From: Lichenicoccus roseus
GTDB lineage: Bacteria; Pseudomonadota; Alphaproteobacteria; Acetobacterales; Acetobacteraceae
Length of the DNA stretch: 64,000 nt
Reading direction: 5' to 3'
Assembly: GCF_005844085.1 (NCBI RefSeq)
Contig: NZ_VCDI01000003.1
Span: 520,374-584,373, forward strand
The notes beneath the pieces were generated by a model. It was not told the DNA's origin. It ran no database searches and saw nothing but the letters and a program-made list of their open reading frames with translations. Below, in pieces: positions 21,886-30,241 of this stretch; position 1 is the stretch's first letter; every line of letters begins with the position of its first letter. The translations under genes were made by a program, and so were the position numbers.

Positions 21886-24800
21886 TCATTGCGCCGGAAG
21901 CTGCCGCGTATCGCTGCGGCGTCCACGCAGCCGCAGCCGGTCCAGCGCCAGATAGACCACCGGGGTGGTGAACAGCGTCAGCGCCTGGCTGACGATCAGC
22001 CCGCCGACGATGGAGATCCCGAGTGGTTGCCGCAGTTCGCTCCCCTCGCCGAAGCTGAAGCACAGCGGCAGTGCGCCGAGCAGTGCCGCGCAGGTCGTCA
22101 TCATGATGGGCCGGAACCGCAACACGGCCGCCTGGAAGATCGCCTCCCGGCTATCCATTCCGTCCTCGCGCTCGGCGGCGAGTGCGAAGTCGATCATCAG
22201 GATCGCATTCTTCTTCACGATGCCGATCAGCAGGATCATCCCGATCAGCGCGATGATGGTGAACGGGATCCCGAACAGCATCAGCGCCAGCACCGCGCCG
22301 ACGCCGGCGGACGGGATCGTCGACAGGATCGTCAGCGGGTGGATGAAGCTTTCGTAAAGCACGCCGAGGACGATGTAGATCGCGGTCAGCGCCGCCAGCA
22401 CCAGGATCGGCTCCGACTTCAGCGATTGCTGGTAGGTCAGCGCGGTGCCGGCGAAGCCCACCGTGAGATCCCCCGGCAAGCGGATCGACTGCACGGCCTT
22501 CTGGATCTCGTCGGTGGCGTCGCTGAGCGACTTGCCCGGTGCCAGGTTGAACGAGATCGTCGTCGCCACGTACTGGCTCTGGTGGTTTACGGCGAGCGGC
22601 GTGTGGTCGGCGATCGAATGCGCCACCGCCGAAAGCGGGATCATCGTCTCGGCCGAGGTCGAGACCGCCGAGGCCGAGGACGAGCTGCCGTTGCCGGTGC
22701 TGGTCAGCGAGGCCTGCGCCGCCGTGCGAACCGCGTTGTTGGCGGCGGTGCTGCTGCTGGAGCTGCTGCCGGTGGTGCTGCTGCTCGACGTGCTGCTGCT
22801 CGATGTCCCGTTGCTGGTGGTGCCGCTGCTGCTGCTCGTGGCGCTCGCGCTGCTGCTGGCGGAGTTGCCGTTGCTTCCCGCAGCACTCGCCACGATCGAC
22901 AGCGAGACGGTGTTGTTGGTCAACACGGCGGACCTGTTGGTGGCCCCGTCGGCGCTCGAGGACCGCGAGGCCGAGACCGCCGGCACGGAGACCACCGAGG
23001 CCGTGGTGATCCCGGTGGCACTCCCCGCCGAGACCGATCCGCCCGACAGCGCCGTCGTCTCCGACCCGCTCGCCTGGGCGCCGGACGTGCTGATCCAGAT
23101 CTGCCCGAGGATCGACGGCCGCTGCCAGTATTGCGGCGCCACCTCCATCACCACGTGATACTGGTTCTCGGCGTCGTAGATGGTCGACACCGAGCGCTGG
23201 CCGAAGGCGTCGTAGAGCGTGTTGTCCACCTGGTACATCGTGAGGTCGAGCCGCGACGCCGTCGCCCGGTCGACCACGATATTGGTTTCCAGCCCACCCT
23301 GCTGCTGGTCCGAGCTGACATCGACCAGCACATGGCCATGCTGCAGCGCCGCCAGCAGCTTCGGGCCCCATTCGTTGACCTCGTCGCTGTTGTCGCCGAG
23401 CAGCGTGTACTGGTAGGCGGCGTTGCTCTGGCGCCCGCCGACCCGGATGTCCTGCACCGCCTGCATGTAGAGCCTGCCGCCCGGAACATGGCCAAGCTCC
23501 CGCCGCAGCCCGGCCAGGACCTGAGGCATGCGGTCGCGCTGGGCGAGCGGCTTCAGCGAGACATAGACCGTGGCGGTATTGGTCTGCGACGAAGCGCCGC
23601 CGCTGCCCTGCCCGGTGGTGCCGACCACGTCCTGCACCGCCGGGTCGTGCTGCACGATCGACATCATCTGGGTGAACTTCTTGCTCATCAGCTGGAACGA
23701 GATCGACTGGTCCGCCTGCAGCGAGCCCATCAGCCGTCCGGTATCCTGCTCCGGAAAGAACCCCTTCGGGATGACTACCAGCAACCAGACGTTCAGCGCG
23801 ACCGTCCCCGCCAGCAGCAACAGGACCAGCACCGGATGGTCGAGGGCCACGGCAAGCACCCGCGCATAGCCGTCCTGCACCCGCTGGAACAGGCTGCGGT
23901 TGCGCAGCCTGTCCAGTGCCGTCGTGCCCGCCGCCTCCCGGACTTTCTCCGGACGCAGGAACAGCGCGCACATCATCGGTGTCGTGGTGAGCGAGATCAG
24001 CATCGACACCAGGATGGCCACCGACAGCGTGACCGCGAATTCGCGGAACAGGCGGCCGACGATTCCGCCCATCAGCAGGATCGGCAGGAACACCGCGATC
24101 AGCGAGAGCGTGATCGACACCACGGTAAAACCGACGTCGCGCGCCCCGATCAGCGCCGCCTGCACGCGCGGCATGCCGTCCTCCAAGTGCCGCGAGATGT
24201 TCTCCAGCACCACGATCGCATCGTCGACCACGAAGCCGGTGGCAATCGTCAGCGCCATCAGCGACAGGTTGTCCAGCGAATAGCCGAACAGGTACATCAC
24301 CCCGAAGGTGCCAATGATCGAGACCGGCACGGCGATCGCCGGGATCAGCGTCGCGCGGCCGCTGCGCAGGAACACGTACACCACTGCGATCACCAGCAGC
24401 ACCGCGATGATCAGGGTACGCTGGGTGTCCGCCAGTGACGCCCGTATTGTGGTCGAGCGGTCGATCGCGAACGTGATGTCGAGGTCGCTCGGCAGCGCCG
24501 CCCGCAGCTTCGGCACCGCGGCGCGCACGCCGTCGATTGTCGAGATGATGTTGGCGCCGGGCTGGCGGAACAGGATCACCAGCACCGCCGGCTTGCCGTC
24601 CGCAAGGCCGAGGTTGCGCACGTCCTGCACGGAGTCTGTCACCTGCGCCACGTCCGACAGCCGCACCGCGTCGCCGTTGCGATACGCGACCACCATCGGC
24701 CGGTAGTCGTCCGCGTGGTTGGACTGGTCGTTGTCGGCGATCTGCCAGCGATGGCCGCCAAGATCGATGCTGCCCTTGGGCGTGTTGGCGTTCGAGTTGG

Positions 24801-25425
24801 TCAGCGCCGAACGAATATCCTCGAGCCCGATCCCGTAGTGGAACAGCTCCAGCGGATCGAGCTCGACACGCACCGCCGGCAGCGCGGCGCCGCTGATCAC
24901 CACCTGGCCGATGCCGGACAGCTGTGACAGCTGCTGCTGCATCACCGTGCTGGCGCTGTCGTACATCTGTCCGCGGGTCAGGGTCTTCGAGGTGAGCGCC
25001 AGGATCAGGATCGGCGCGTCGGCCGGGTTGACCAGGCGATAGGTCGGCTGCGACAGCAGGTTCGTCGGCAGGTCGGCCTGCGCCGCGTTGATCCCGGCCT
25101 GCACGTCGCGTGCGGCGCCGTTGATGTCGCGGCTCAGGCCGAACTGCAGGGTGATGCGCACCTGCCCGGTCTGGCTCTGCGATGTCATCTCGGTGACGTC
25201 CGCGATCTGCCCGAGATGCCGCTCCAGCGGTGCCGCCAGGCTGGTGGCGACCACTTCCGGACTGGCGCCGGGCAGCTGCGCATTCACCATGATGGTCGGG
25301 AAATCGATCTGCGGCAGCGGCGACACCGGCAGCTTGGCGTAGCCGAGCAGCCCGGCGAGCGTGATCGCGATGGTGAGCAGCGTGGTGGCGACGGGCCGCG
25401 AGATGAACGGGGCGGAGATGTTCAT
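21886..25425 (-). CDS. RND efflux pump permease subunit (MdtC-like) with Ser-rich insertion
   Basis: An inner-membrane proton-drug antiporter of about 1,179 residues, roughly 140 longer than typical. Start at ATG 25425 ([17 protein letters not shown]). RND features include the first membrane helix LLTIAITLAGLLGYAKLPVS, the PQIDFPTIMV motif, and DDAIVVLENISRHLEDG in TM4. The distal half has IPSAGVGAVLALMLFG and [19 protein letters not shown]. Between about residues 780 and 925 is a run of Ser, Thr, Gly and Ala (22650-23085) that ordinary pumps lack, followed by the normal IPLSAVAHS segment. It is the third gene of an adaptor-permease-permease operon, starting 31 nt after the previous stop. Confidence 0.92.
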   Translation of the reverse strand: MNISAPFISRPVATTLLTIAITLAGLLGYAKLPVSPLPQIDFPTIMVNAQLPGASPEVVATSLAAPLERHLGQIADVTEMTSQSQTGQVRITLQFGLSRDINGAARDVQAGINAAQADLPTNLLSQPTYRLVNPADAPILILALTSKTLTRGQMYDSASTVMQQQLSQLSGIGQVVISGAALPAVRVELDPLELFHYGIGLEDIRSALTNSNANTPKGSIDLGGHRWQIADNDQSNHADDYRPMVVAYRNGDAVRLSDVAQVTDSVQDVRNLGLADGKPAVLVILFRQPGANIISTIDGVRAAVPKLRAALPSDLDITFAIDRSTTIRASLADTQRTLIIAVLLVIAVVYVFLRSGRATLIPAIAVPVSIIGTFGVMYLFGYSLDNLSLMALTIATGFVVDDAIVVLENISRHLEDGMPRVQAALIGARDVGFTVVSITLSLIAVFLPILLMGGIVGRLFREFAVTLSVAILVSMLISLTTTPMMCALFLRPEKVREAAGTTALDRLRNRSLFQRVQDGYARVLAVALDHPVLVLLLLAGTVALNVWLLVVIPKGFFPEQDTGRLMGSLQADQSISFQLMSKKFTQMMSIVQHDPAVQDVVGTTGQGSGGASSQTNTATVYVSLKPLAQRDRMPQVLAGLRRELGHVPGGRLYMQAVQDIRVGGRQSNAAYQYTLLGDNSDEVNEWGPKLLAALQHGHVLVDVSSDQQQGGLETNIVVDRATASRLDLTMYQVDNTLYDAFGQRSVSTIYDAENQYHVVMEVAPQYWQRPSILGQIWISTSGAQASGSETTALSGGSVSAGSATGITTASVVSVPAVSASRSSSADGATNRSAVLTNNTVSLSIVASAAGSNGNSASSSASATSSSSGTTSNGTSSSSTSSSSTTGSSSSSSTAANNAVRTAAQASLTSTGNGSSSSASAVSTSAETMIPLSAVAHSIADHTPLAVNHQSQYVATTISFNLAPGKSLSDATDEIQKAVQSIRLPGDLTVGFAGTALTYQQSLKSEPILVLAALTAIYIVLGVLYESFIHPLTILSTIPSAGVGAVLALMLFGIPFTIIALIGMILLIGIVKKNAILMIDFALAAEREDGMDSREAIFQAAVLRFRPIMMTTCAALLGALPLCFSFGEGSELRQPLGISIVGGLIVSQALTLFTTPVVYLALDRLRLRGRRSDTRQLPAQ

Positions 25426-25456
25426 GCAGGCGCAGCCCACAGCCTGCCGCGACCGC

Positions 25457-28400
25457 TCATTCCGCCGCAACCTCGCCGGTATTCCGATTGGCGTGCAGCC
25501 CGAACAGCCGCACTCCCATGCGATCCACCGCCAGGTAGATGACCGGCGTGGTGAACAGGGTCAGCAACTGGCTCGCCAGCAGGCCGCCGACGATGCAGAT
25601 GCCGAGCGGCCGACGCAGTTCGGACCCGGCTCCGGTCGCCAGCATCAGCGGCATGGCGCCGAACATCGCAGCCAGGGTGGTCATCAGGATCGGCCGGAAC
25701 CGCAGCAGGCAGGCCTGGTGGATGGCCTCGACCGGTGGCTTGCCCTCTACCCGCTCGGCCTCGAGCGCGAAGTCGATGATCATGATCGCGTTCTTCTTCA
25801 CGATGCCGATCAGCAGGATGATGCCGATGATGCCGATGATATCGAGATCGTAGCCCCCCAGTCGCAGGAACAGCAGCGCCCCGACGCCGGCCGATGGCAG
25901 CGTCGACAGGATGGTGAGCGGGTGCAGGAAGCTCTCGTACAGCACGCCGAGCACGATATAGACCGCAACCACGGCAGCCAGGATCAGCAGCAGCTCGTTG
26001 CCCAGCGAGTTCTGGAACGCCGACAGCACACCCTGGTAGGCGGTGCTGAAGGTCGCCGGCAGCCCGATATCCTGCTTGGCCTGCTCGATGGCGGCGACAA
26101 CCTTGTCCAGCGACGCGTTCGGCGCGAGGTTGAAGGAGATCGAGATCGTCGGGAACTGCCCGAGATGCTCGATCTGCAGCGCCCCGCTGGTTTCCGACAC
26201 GCTGACCAGCGCACCCAGCGGCACCTGGGCCGGTGCCACGCCGCCGGTTGCGGTCGAGGTGGAGGACGGCAGGTAGATTGCCGCCAACGCGTTGCGCAGG
26301 CTGCGCACGTCGCGCATGTCCGCATTGAGAATGACCCGGTACTGGTTCGACTGCGTATACAGTGTCGAGGCGATCCGCTGCCCGAAGGCGTCGTACAACG
26401 CGTTGTCTATCGAAGCGGGCGTGATCCCGAAGCGCGCGGCGGTCTGCCGGTCGATCGTCATCTGCAACTGGCGGCCGTTGGCGGACAGATCGCTCGATAC
26501 GTCGTGAAACAGCGGATTCTGCGCCAGCCGCTCGACCAGGCGCGGCGCCCAGGTCGAGAACAGCGCGCCGTTCGGGTTCTCCAGGAAGAACAGGTACTGT
26601 GCCCGCCCGACCGTACTGTCGATGGTCAGGTTCTGCACCGGCTGCAGCGCAACCGATATCGACGCGAGCGACTGCGTGGCCTGGTTCAGCCGCGCGATGA
26701 TCTGGTTCGCGGTATCGGTGCGCTGGTCGAACGGCTTCAGCGTGATCAGCATCCGCCCGCTGTTGAGCGTCTTGTTGGTGCCATCGACGCCGATGAACGA
26801 GGACAGGTTCGCGACGTCCGGGTCGCGCAGGATGATGTCGGCCAGGCGCTGCTGCTGCGCTGCCATCGATCCGAACGAGATATCCTGCGCCGCCACGGTC
26901 ACGCCCTGGATGGCGCCGGTATCCTGCTGCGGGAAGAACCCCTTCGGAATCTCGATATACTGGATGCAGGTCAGCACCAGGGTCAGGGTCGCCACCAGCA
27001 GCGTCAGGCCCTGGTGCTTCAGCACCCAGCCAAGGGCGCGGTCGTAGCGGCCGATCAGCCAGTCGAAGCCGCGCTCGGCTGCAAGGTCGATCCGGGTGCG
27101 GGCGCCCTGCGGACGGTGCTTCACCAGCAGCGCGCATAGCATCGGCACCAGCGTCAATGACACCACGGCCGAGAGGATGATGGTGGTGGCGAGCGTGACG
27201 GCGAATTCGTGGAACAACCGGCCGACCACGTCGCTCATGAACAGCAGCGGGATCAGCACCGCGATCAGCGAGACCGTCAGCGAGATGATGGTGAAGCCGA
27301 TCTCGCTGGAGCCGCGCAGCGCCGCCTCCAGCGGCGAACTCCCCTCCTCGACGTAGCGGGAGATGTTCTCGATCATGACGATGGCATCGTCGACCACGAA
27401 GCCGGTGGCGATGGTGAGCGACATCAGCGACAGCGTGTCGAGCGAGAAACCAAACAGGTACATGCCGGCCAGGGTGCCGACCAGCGACAGCGGCACCGAA
27501 AGCGACGGGATCAGCGTCGCCGGCAGGTTGCGCAGGAACACGAAGATCACCAGCACCACCAGCACGACCGAGAGGCCAAGCTCGAACTCGACGTCGCGGA
27601 CCGAGGCGCGGATGGTGATGGTCTGGTCGGACAGGACCCTTATGTCCAGCGCGCCCGGCAGCGACAGCCTCAGTTTCGGCAGCAGCGCCTTGATCTCGCC
27701 GACCACGGCGATCACGTTCGAGCCCGGCTGGCGCTGGATGTTGATGATGATCGCCGGTGTCTTGTCCGCCCAGGCCGCCAGCTCGGTGTTCTCGGCTCCT
27801 TCGATCACCGACGCGACGTCGGACAGCCGCACCGGGGCGTTGTTCTTGTAGGCGACGATCAGTCGCCGATACTCCTCGGCGCTCTGCAGCTGGTCGTTGT
27901 TGTTGATCGTGCTGTCCTGCGAGGGCCCGTCGAAATTGCCCTTCGGCAGGTCGGTGTTCTGGTTGGTGATATCGGTGCGGATATCGTCGATCGCGATGCC
28001 CAGCGACGCCAGGGTGCGCGGATTGACCCGGATCTGCACCGCGGGACGCTGGCCGCCGGCCAGGGACACCTGCCCGACCCCGTCCAGCTGCGACAGCTTC
28101 TGGGCGATGCGCACGTCGGCCAGATCCTCGATCGCGGTCAGCGATAGCGTCTTGGACGTGACGGCGAGCGTCATCACCGGCGTATCGGCGGGGTTGATCT
28201 TTGCATAGACCGGCGGTGCCGGCAGGCCCGTCGGCAGCAGGCTGGTCGAGGCGTTGATCGCTGCCTGCACCTCCTGCTCGGCGACATCCAGCGAGAGGCT
28301 GAGATCGAACTGCAGCGTGATCACCGAGGCGCCGGCCGAACTGCTCGAACTCATCTGCGACAGCCCGGGCATCTCGCCGAATTGCCGCTCCAGCGGCGCC

Positions 28401-28591
28401 GTCACCGCCGTCGTCATCACGATCGGACTGGCGCCGGGGTAGAAGGTGGAGACCTGGATGGTCGGATAATCCACCTGCGGCAGCGCCGAGATCGGCAGGA
28501 ACTGGTAGCCGACGATGCCGATCAGCAGGATCGCCACCATCAGCAGCGTGGTCGCCACCGGCCGCAGGATGAACAGGCGCGACGGGCTCAC
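25457..28591 (-). CDS. RND efflux pump permease subunit (MdtB-like)
   Basis: A 1,044-residue RND permease of normal length. GTG start at 28591 ([20 protein letters not shown]). Key motifs: [19 protein letters not shown] after TM1, [20 protein letters not shown] in TM4, [14 protein letters not shown] in the porter domain, and [20 protein letters not shown] in TM10-11. MdtB- and MdtC-type subunits form a mixed trimer, which explains two permease genes side by side. It starts 33 nt after the adaptor stop. Confidence 0.94.
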   Translation of the reverse strand: MSPSRLFILRPVATTLLMVAILLIGIVGYQFLPISALPQVDYPTIQVSTFYPGASPIVMTTAVTAPLERQFGEMPGLSQMSSSSSAGASVITLQFDLSLSLDVAEQEVQAAINASTSLLPTGLPAPPVYAKINPADTPVMTLAVTSKTLSLTAIEDLADVRIAQKLSQLDGVGQVSLAGGQRPAVQIRVNPRTLASLGIAIDDIRTDITNQNTDLPKGNFDGPSQDSTINNNDQLQSAEEYRRLIVAYKNNAPVRLSDVASVIEGAENTELAAWADKTPAIIINIQRQPGSNVIAVVGEIKALLPKLRLSLPGALDIRVLSDQTITIRASVRDVEFELGLSVVLVVLVIFVFLRNLPATLIPSLSVPLSLVGTLAGMYLFGFSLDTLSLMSLTIATGFVVDDAIVMIENISRYVEEGSSPLEAALRGSSEIGFTIISLTVSLIAVLIPLLFMSDVVGRLFHEFAVTLATTIILSAVVSLTLVPMLCALLVKHRPQGARTRIDLAAERGFDWLIGRYDRALGWVLKHQGLTLLVATLTLVLTCIQYIEIPKGFFPQQDTGAIQGVTVAAQDISFGSMAAQQQRLADIILRDPDVANLSSFIGVDGTNKTLNSGRMLITLKPFDQRTDTANQIIARLNQATQSLASISVALQPVQNLTIDSTVGRAQYLFFLENPNGALFSTWAPRLVERLAQNPLFHDVSSDLSANGRQLQMTIDRQTAARFGITPASIDNALYDAFGQRIASTLYTQSNQYRVILNADMRDVRSLRNALAAIYLPSSTSTATGGVAPAQVPLGALVSVSETSGALQIEHLGQFPTISISFNLAPNASLDKVVAAIEQAKQDIGLPATFSTAYQGVLSAFQNSLGNELLLILAAVVAVYIVLGVLYESFLHPLTILSTLPSAGVGALLFLRLGGYDLDIIGIIGIILLIGIVKKNAIMIIDFALEAERVEGKPPVEAIHQACLLRFRPILMTTLAAMFGAMPLMLATGAGSELRRPLGICIVGGLLASQLLTLFTTPVIYLAVDRMGVRLFGLHANRNTGEVAAE

Positions 28592-28624
28592 GGCTGCAGG
28601 CCTCGGACTCGCTGTCCCAACCGT

Positions 28625-30088
28625 CTACTGGCCACCTGAAGCCTGGCCACCGGAGCCCCCACCCGCATCGCCGGCGTCGTGCCTGTGGTGCCCGCGATGG
28701 CCGGGTGCCTGCGGGGTCGCCGGCGCCGGCTGCTCGCCGGGGGGCGCACCGGGACCCGGGTTGGCGTTTGCCGGATCGACGTCGGACGACGGGTTGGCGC
28801 TATCGGCCGTAACGCGGACATGCGCGCCGTCGCGCAACCGGTCGGCGCCGTCGACCACCACCTGGTCGCCGGCCTTGAGGCCGGTCAGGACCTGCACCTT
28901 GTCGTCGCTGGTGACGCCGGTCTTGACCACCGTGACCGCGACGGTCTTGTCCGGCTTGATCAGGTAGACGAAATCCCCGGGCGCGCCGTGCTGCACGGCG
29001 GCCACCGGCGCCAGCACCACGTTCGAAAGCGTGTTCACCAGGAGTTCGGCATTCACGAACTCGTTCGGGAACAGCGACTGGTCGGTATTGGCGAAATTGG
29101 CGCGCAGCTTCACCGTGCCGGTGGTGGTGTCGACCTCGTTATCGACGCTGTCGAGCGTGCCGGTAGCGATCGCCGTCTGGTCGGTGCGGTTGAAGGCAGT
29201 CACCGACAGCGTATGGCCGGCGTGGAGCTCCTCCCACACGGCGGAAAGATCATCTTCCGGCAGCACGAAGATGACCGAGATCGGCTGCAGCTGGGTCAGC
29301 ACCACCAGCCCGGTGGTGCTCGATGTCTGCACGTAGTTGCCAGGATCGATCAGCCGCAGTCCGACGCGTCCGGTAACCGGCGCGGTGATACGGCAGTAGG
29401 CGAGGTTGACCTGGGCCGTCGCGAGCGCTCCCTGGTCGGCCAGCACCGTGCCGCGATACTGCTCGACCAGGTATTCCTGGTCGACCTCCTGCTGCACCGC
29501 GATGCTGTGCTGCGCCAGCAGCAGTTTGTAGCGCGCGAGATCCGAGATCGCCTGGTGCAGCAGGCCGGTGTCGTGCCCCAGCGTTCCCTCGTCCTGCTCG
29601 ACTGCCGCCTGGTAGAGGCGCGGATCGATCTGGGCCAGGAAGTCACCCTTCTGCACGAGCTGGCCCTCGTGGAATCCGACCGACATCAGGTAGCCGTTGA
29701 TCTGCGTCTGCACGGTGATTGTCGCAAGCGGGGTGACCGTGCCGAGCCCGGTCAGCGTCACCGGAAGCGCGCCGGTGGCGATGGTCGCGGCCCCTACGGG
29801 CTGTGCCGCAACCCTGGTTGCATGACCCGCTGGCTGCCCCGATGGCGCCCGCCCGACGGCAAACCACCACACTGCCAGGGCCGACAGCAGCAGTACCGCC
29901 ACCAGCAGCACCGGCCGCCGCCAGGCAGCCTGCCGAACCGGCTGGCGGTCCAGCAATGCGGTCGCATGTCGCCCGTCCTGGCCAGCCTGTTCGCCCCGGC
30001 CAGTCTGCTCGTTCCGGCCAGTCTGCTCGTTCCGGCCAGTCTGCTCGTTCCGGCCCGTCTGCGCGTCCCGGCCTATCCGCTTGTCCAT
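28625..30088 (-). CDS. RND periplasmic adaptor (MdtA-like)
   Basis: A 487-residue membrane-fusion protein linking the pump to an outer-membrane channel. After a hydrophilic N-terminal extension (residues 1-55, with hexapeptide repeats of RNEQTG type) comes one membrane anchor, RPVLLVAVLLLSALAVWWFA. Then follow the lipoyl half (TVTPLATITVQTQINGYL), a hairpin (AVEQDEGTLGHDTGLLHQA), and the beta-barrel (VGLRLIDPGNYVQTSSTTGL and PNEFVNAELLV). The C-terminus is Pro/Gly/Asn-rich and low-complexity. MdtA-family adaptors are usually about 400 residues, so both ends are extended. The gene is first in the operon. No TolC-like gene lies nearby. Confidence 0.92.
   Translation of the reverse strand: MDKRIGRDAQTGRNEQTGRNEQTGRNEQTGRGEQAGQDGRHATALLDRQPVRQAAWRRPVLLVAVLLLSALAVWWFAVGRAPSGQPAGHATRVAAQPVGAATIATGALPVTLTGLGTVTPLATITVQTQINGYLMSVGFHEGQLVQKGDFLAQIDPRLYQAAVEQDEGTLGHDTGLLHQAISDLARYKLLLAQHSIAVQQEVDQEYLVEQYRGTVLADQGALATAQVNLAYCRITAPVTGRVGLRLIDPGNYVQTSSTTGLVVLTQLQPISVIFVLPEDDLSAVWEELHAGHTLSVTAFNRTDQTAIATGTLDSVDNEVDTTTGTVKLRANFANTDQSLFPNEFVNAELLVNTLSNVVLAPVAAVQHGAPGDFVYLIKPDKTVAVTVVKTGVTSDDKVQVLTGLKAGDQVVVDGADRLRDGAHVRVTADSANPSSDVDPANANPGPGAPPGEQPAPATPQAPGHRGHHRHDAGDAGGGSGGQASGGQ
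29983..30072. repeat. 18-bp tandem repeat in the adaptor gene
   Basis: Unit CAGTCTGCTCGTTCCGGC occurs three times without a mismatch (30001-30018, 30019-30036, 30037-30054), flanked by one degenerate copy on each side (29983-30000 and 30055-30072). On the coding strand each unit adds six residues of the RNEQTG type, so copy-number change keeps the frame. It lies in the cytoplasmic N-terminal extension before the membrane anchor. Confidence 0.9.
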
Positions 30089-30187
30089 CTGAGGATCGAC
30101 CGCCCTTCCGTCCGGCTATCGGCCCATACCGTCAGCCTCGTCTCCAGCCGCGCAGCCGGACCGGCGGACATAAGCAGCAAGACGGTG

Positions 30188-30227
30188 CCGGATGCACGTT
30201 GCCGATTGTATCGCAACCCGCATCCGG
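30188..30227 (-). terminator. Hairpin downstream of nrdJ
   Basis: CCGGATGC (30188-30195) pairs with GCATCCGG (30220-30227). Inside, GTTGC and GAT, interrupted by one bulged C, pair with ATCGCAAC around a 3-nt loop. The element begins 15 nt after the nrdJ stop (minus strand) and lies between nrdJ and the RND operon. The bases after it are not a U-run, so termination strength is uncertain. Confidence 0.6.
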
Positions 30228-30241
30228 GTGCTCGCAGACAA

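Noticed and set aside
22740-22870. CTG/GCT-rich short repeats resembling an array
   Set aside because: These are codon-level Ser/Thr low-complexity repeats inside the RND gene, not regular repeats with unique spacers; not CRISPR.
21721-24438. Very long open frame on the plus strand opposite the RND permease gene
   Set aside because: The translation is dominated by Arg, Gln, Asp and His in a repeating pattern typical of antisense frames of GC-rich genes. The opposite strand encodes a convincing RND pump.
25361-27139. Long plus-strand frame opposite the MdtB-like gene
   Set aside because: Same antisense signature (Arg/Gln/Asp-rich, no domain); the minus-strand frame has all RND motifs.
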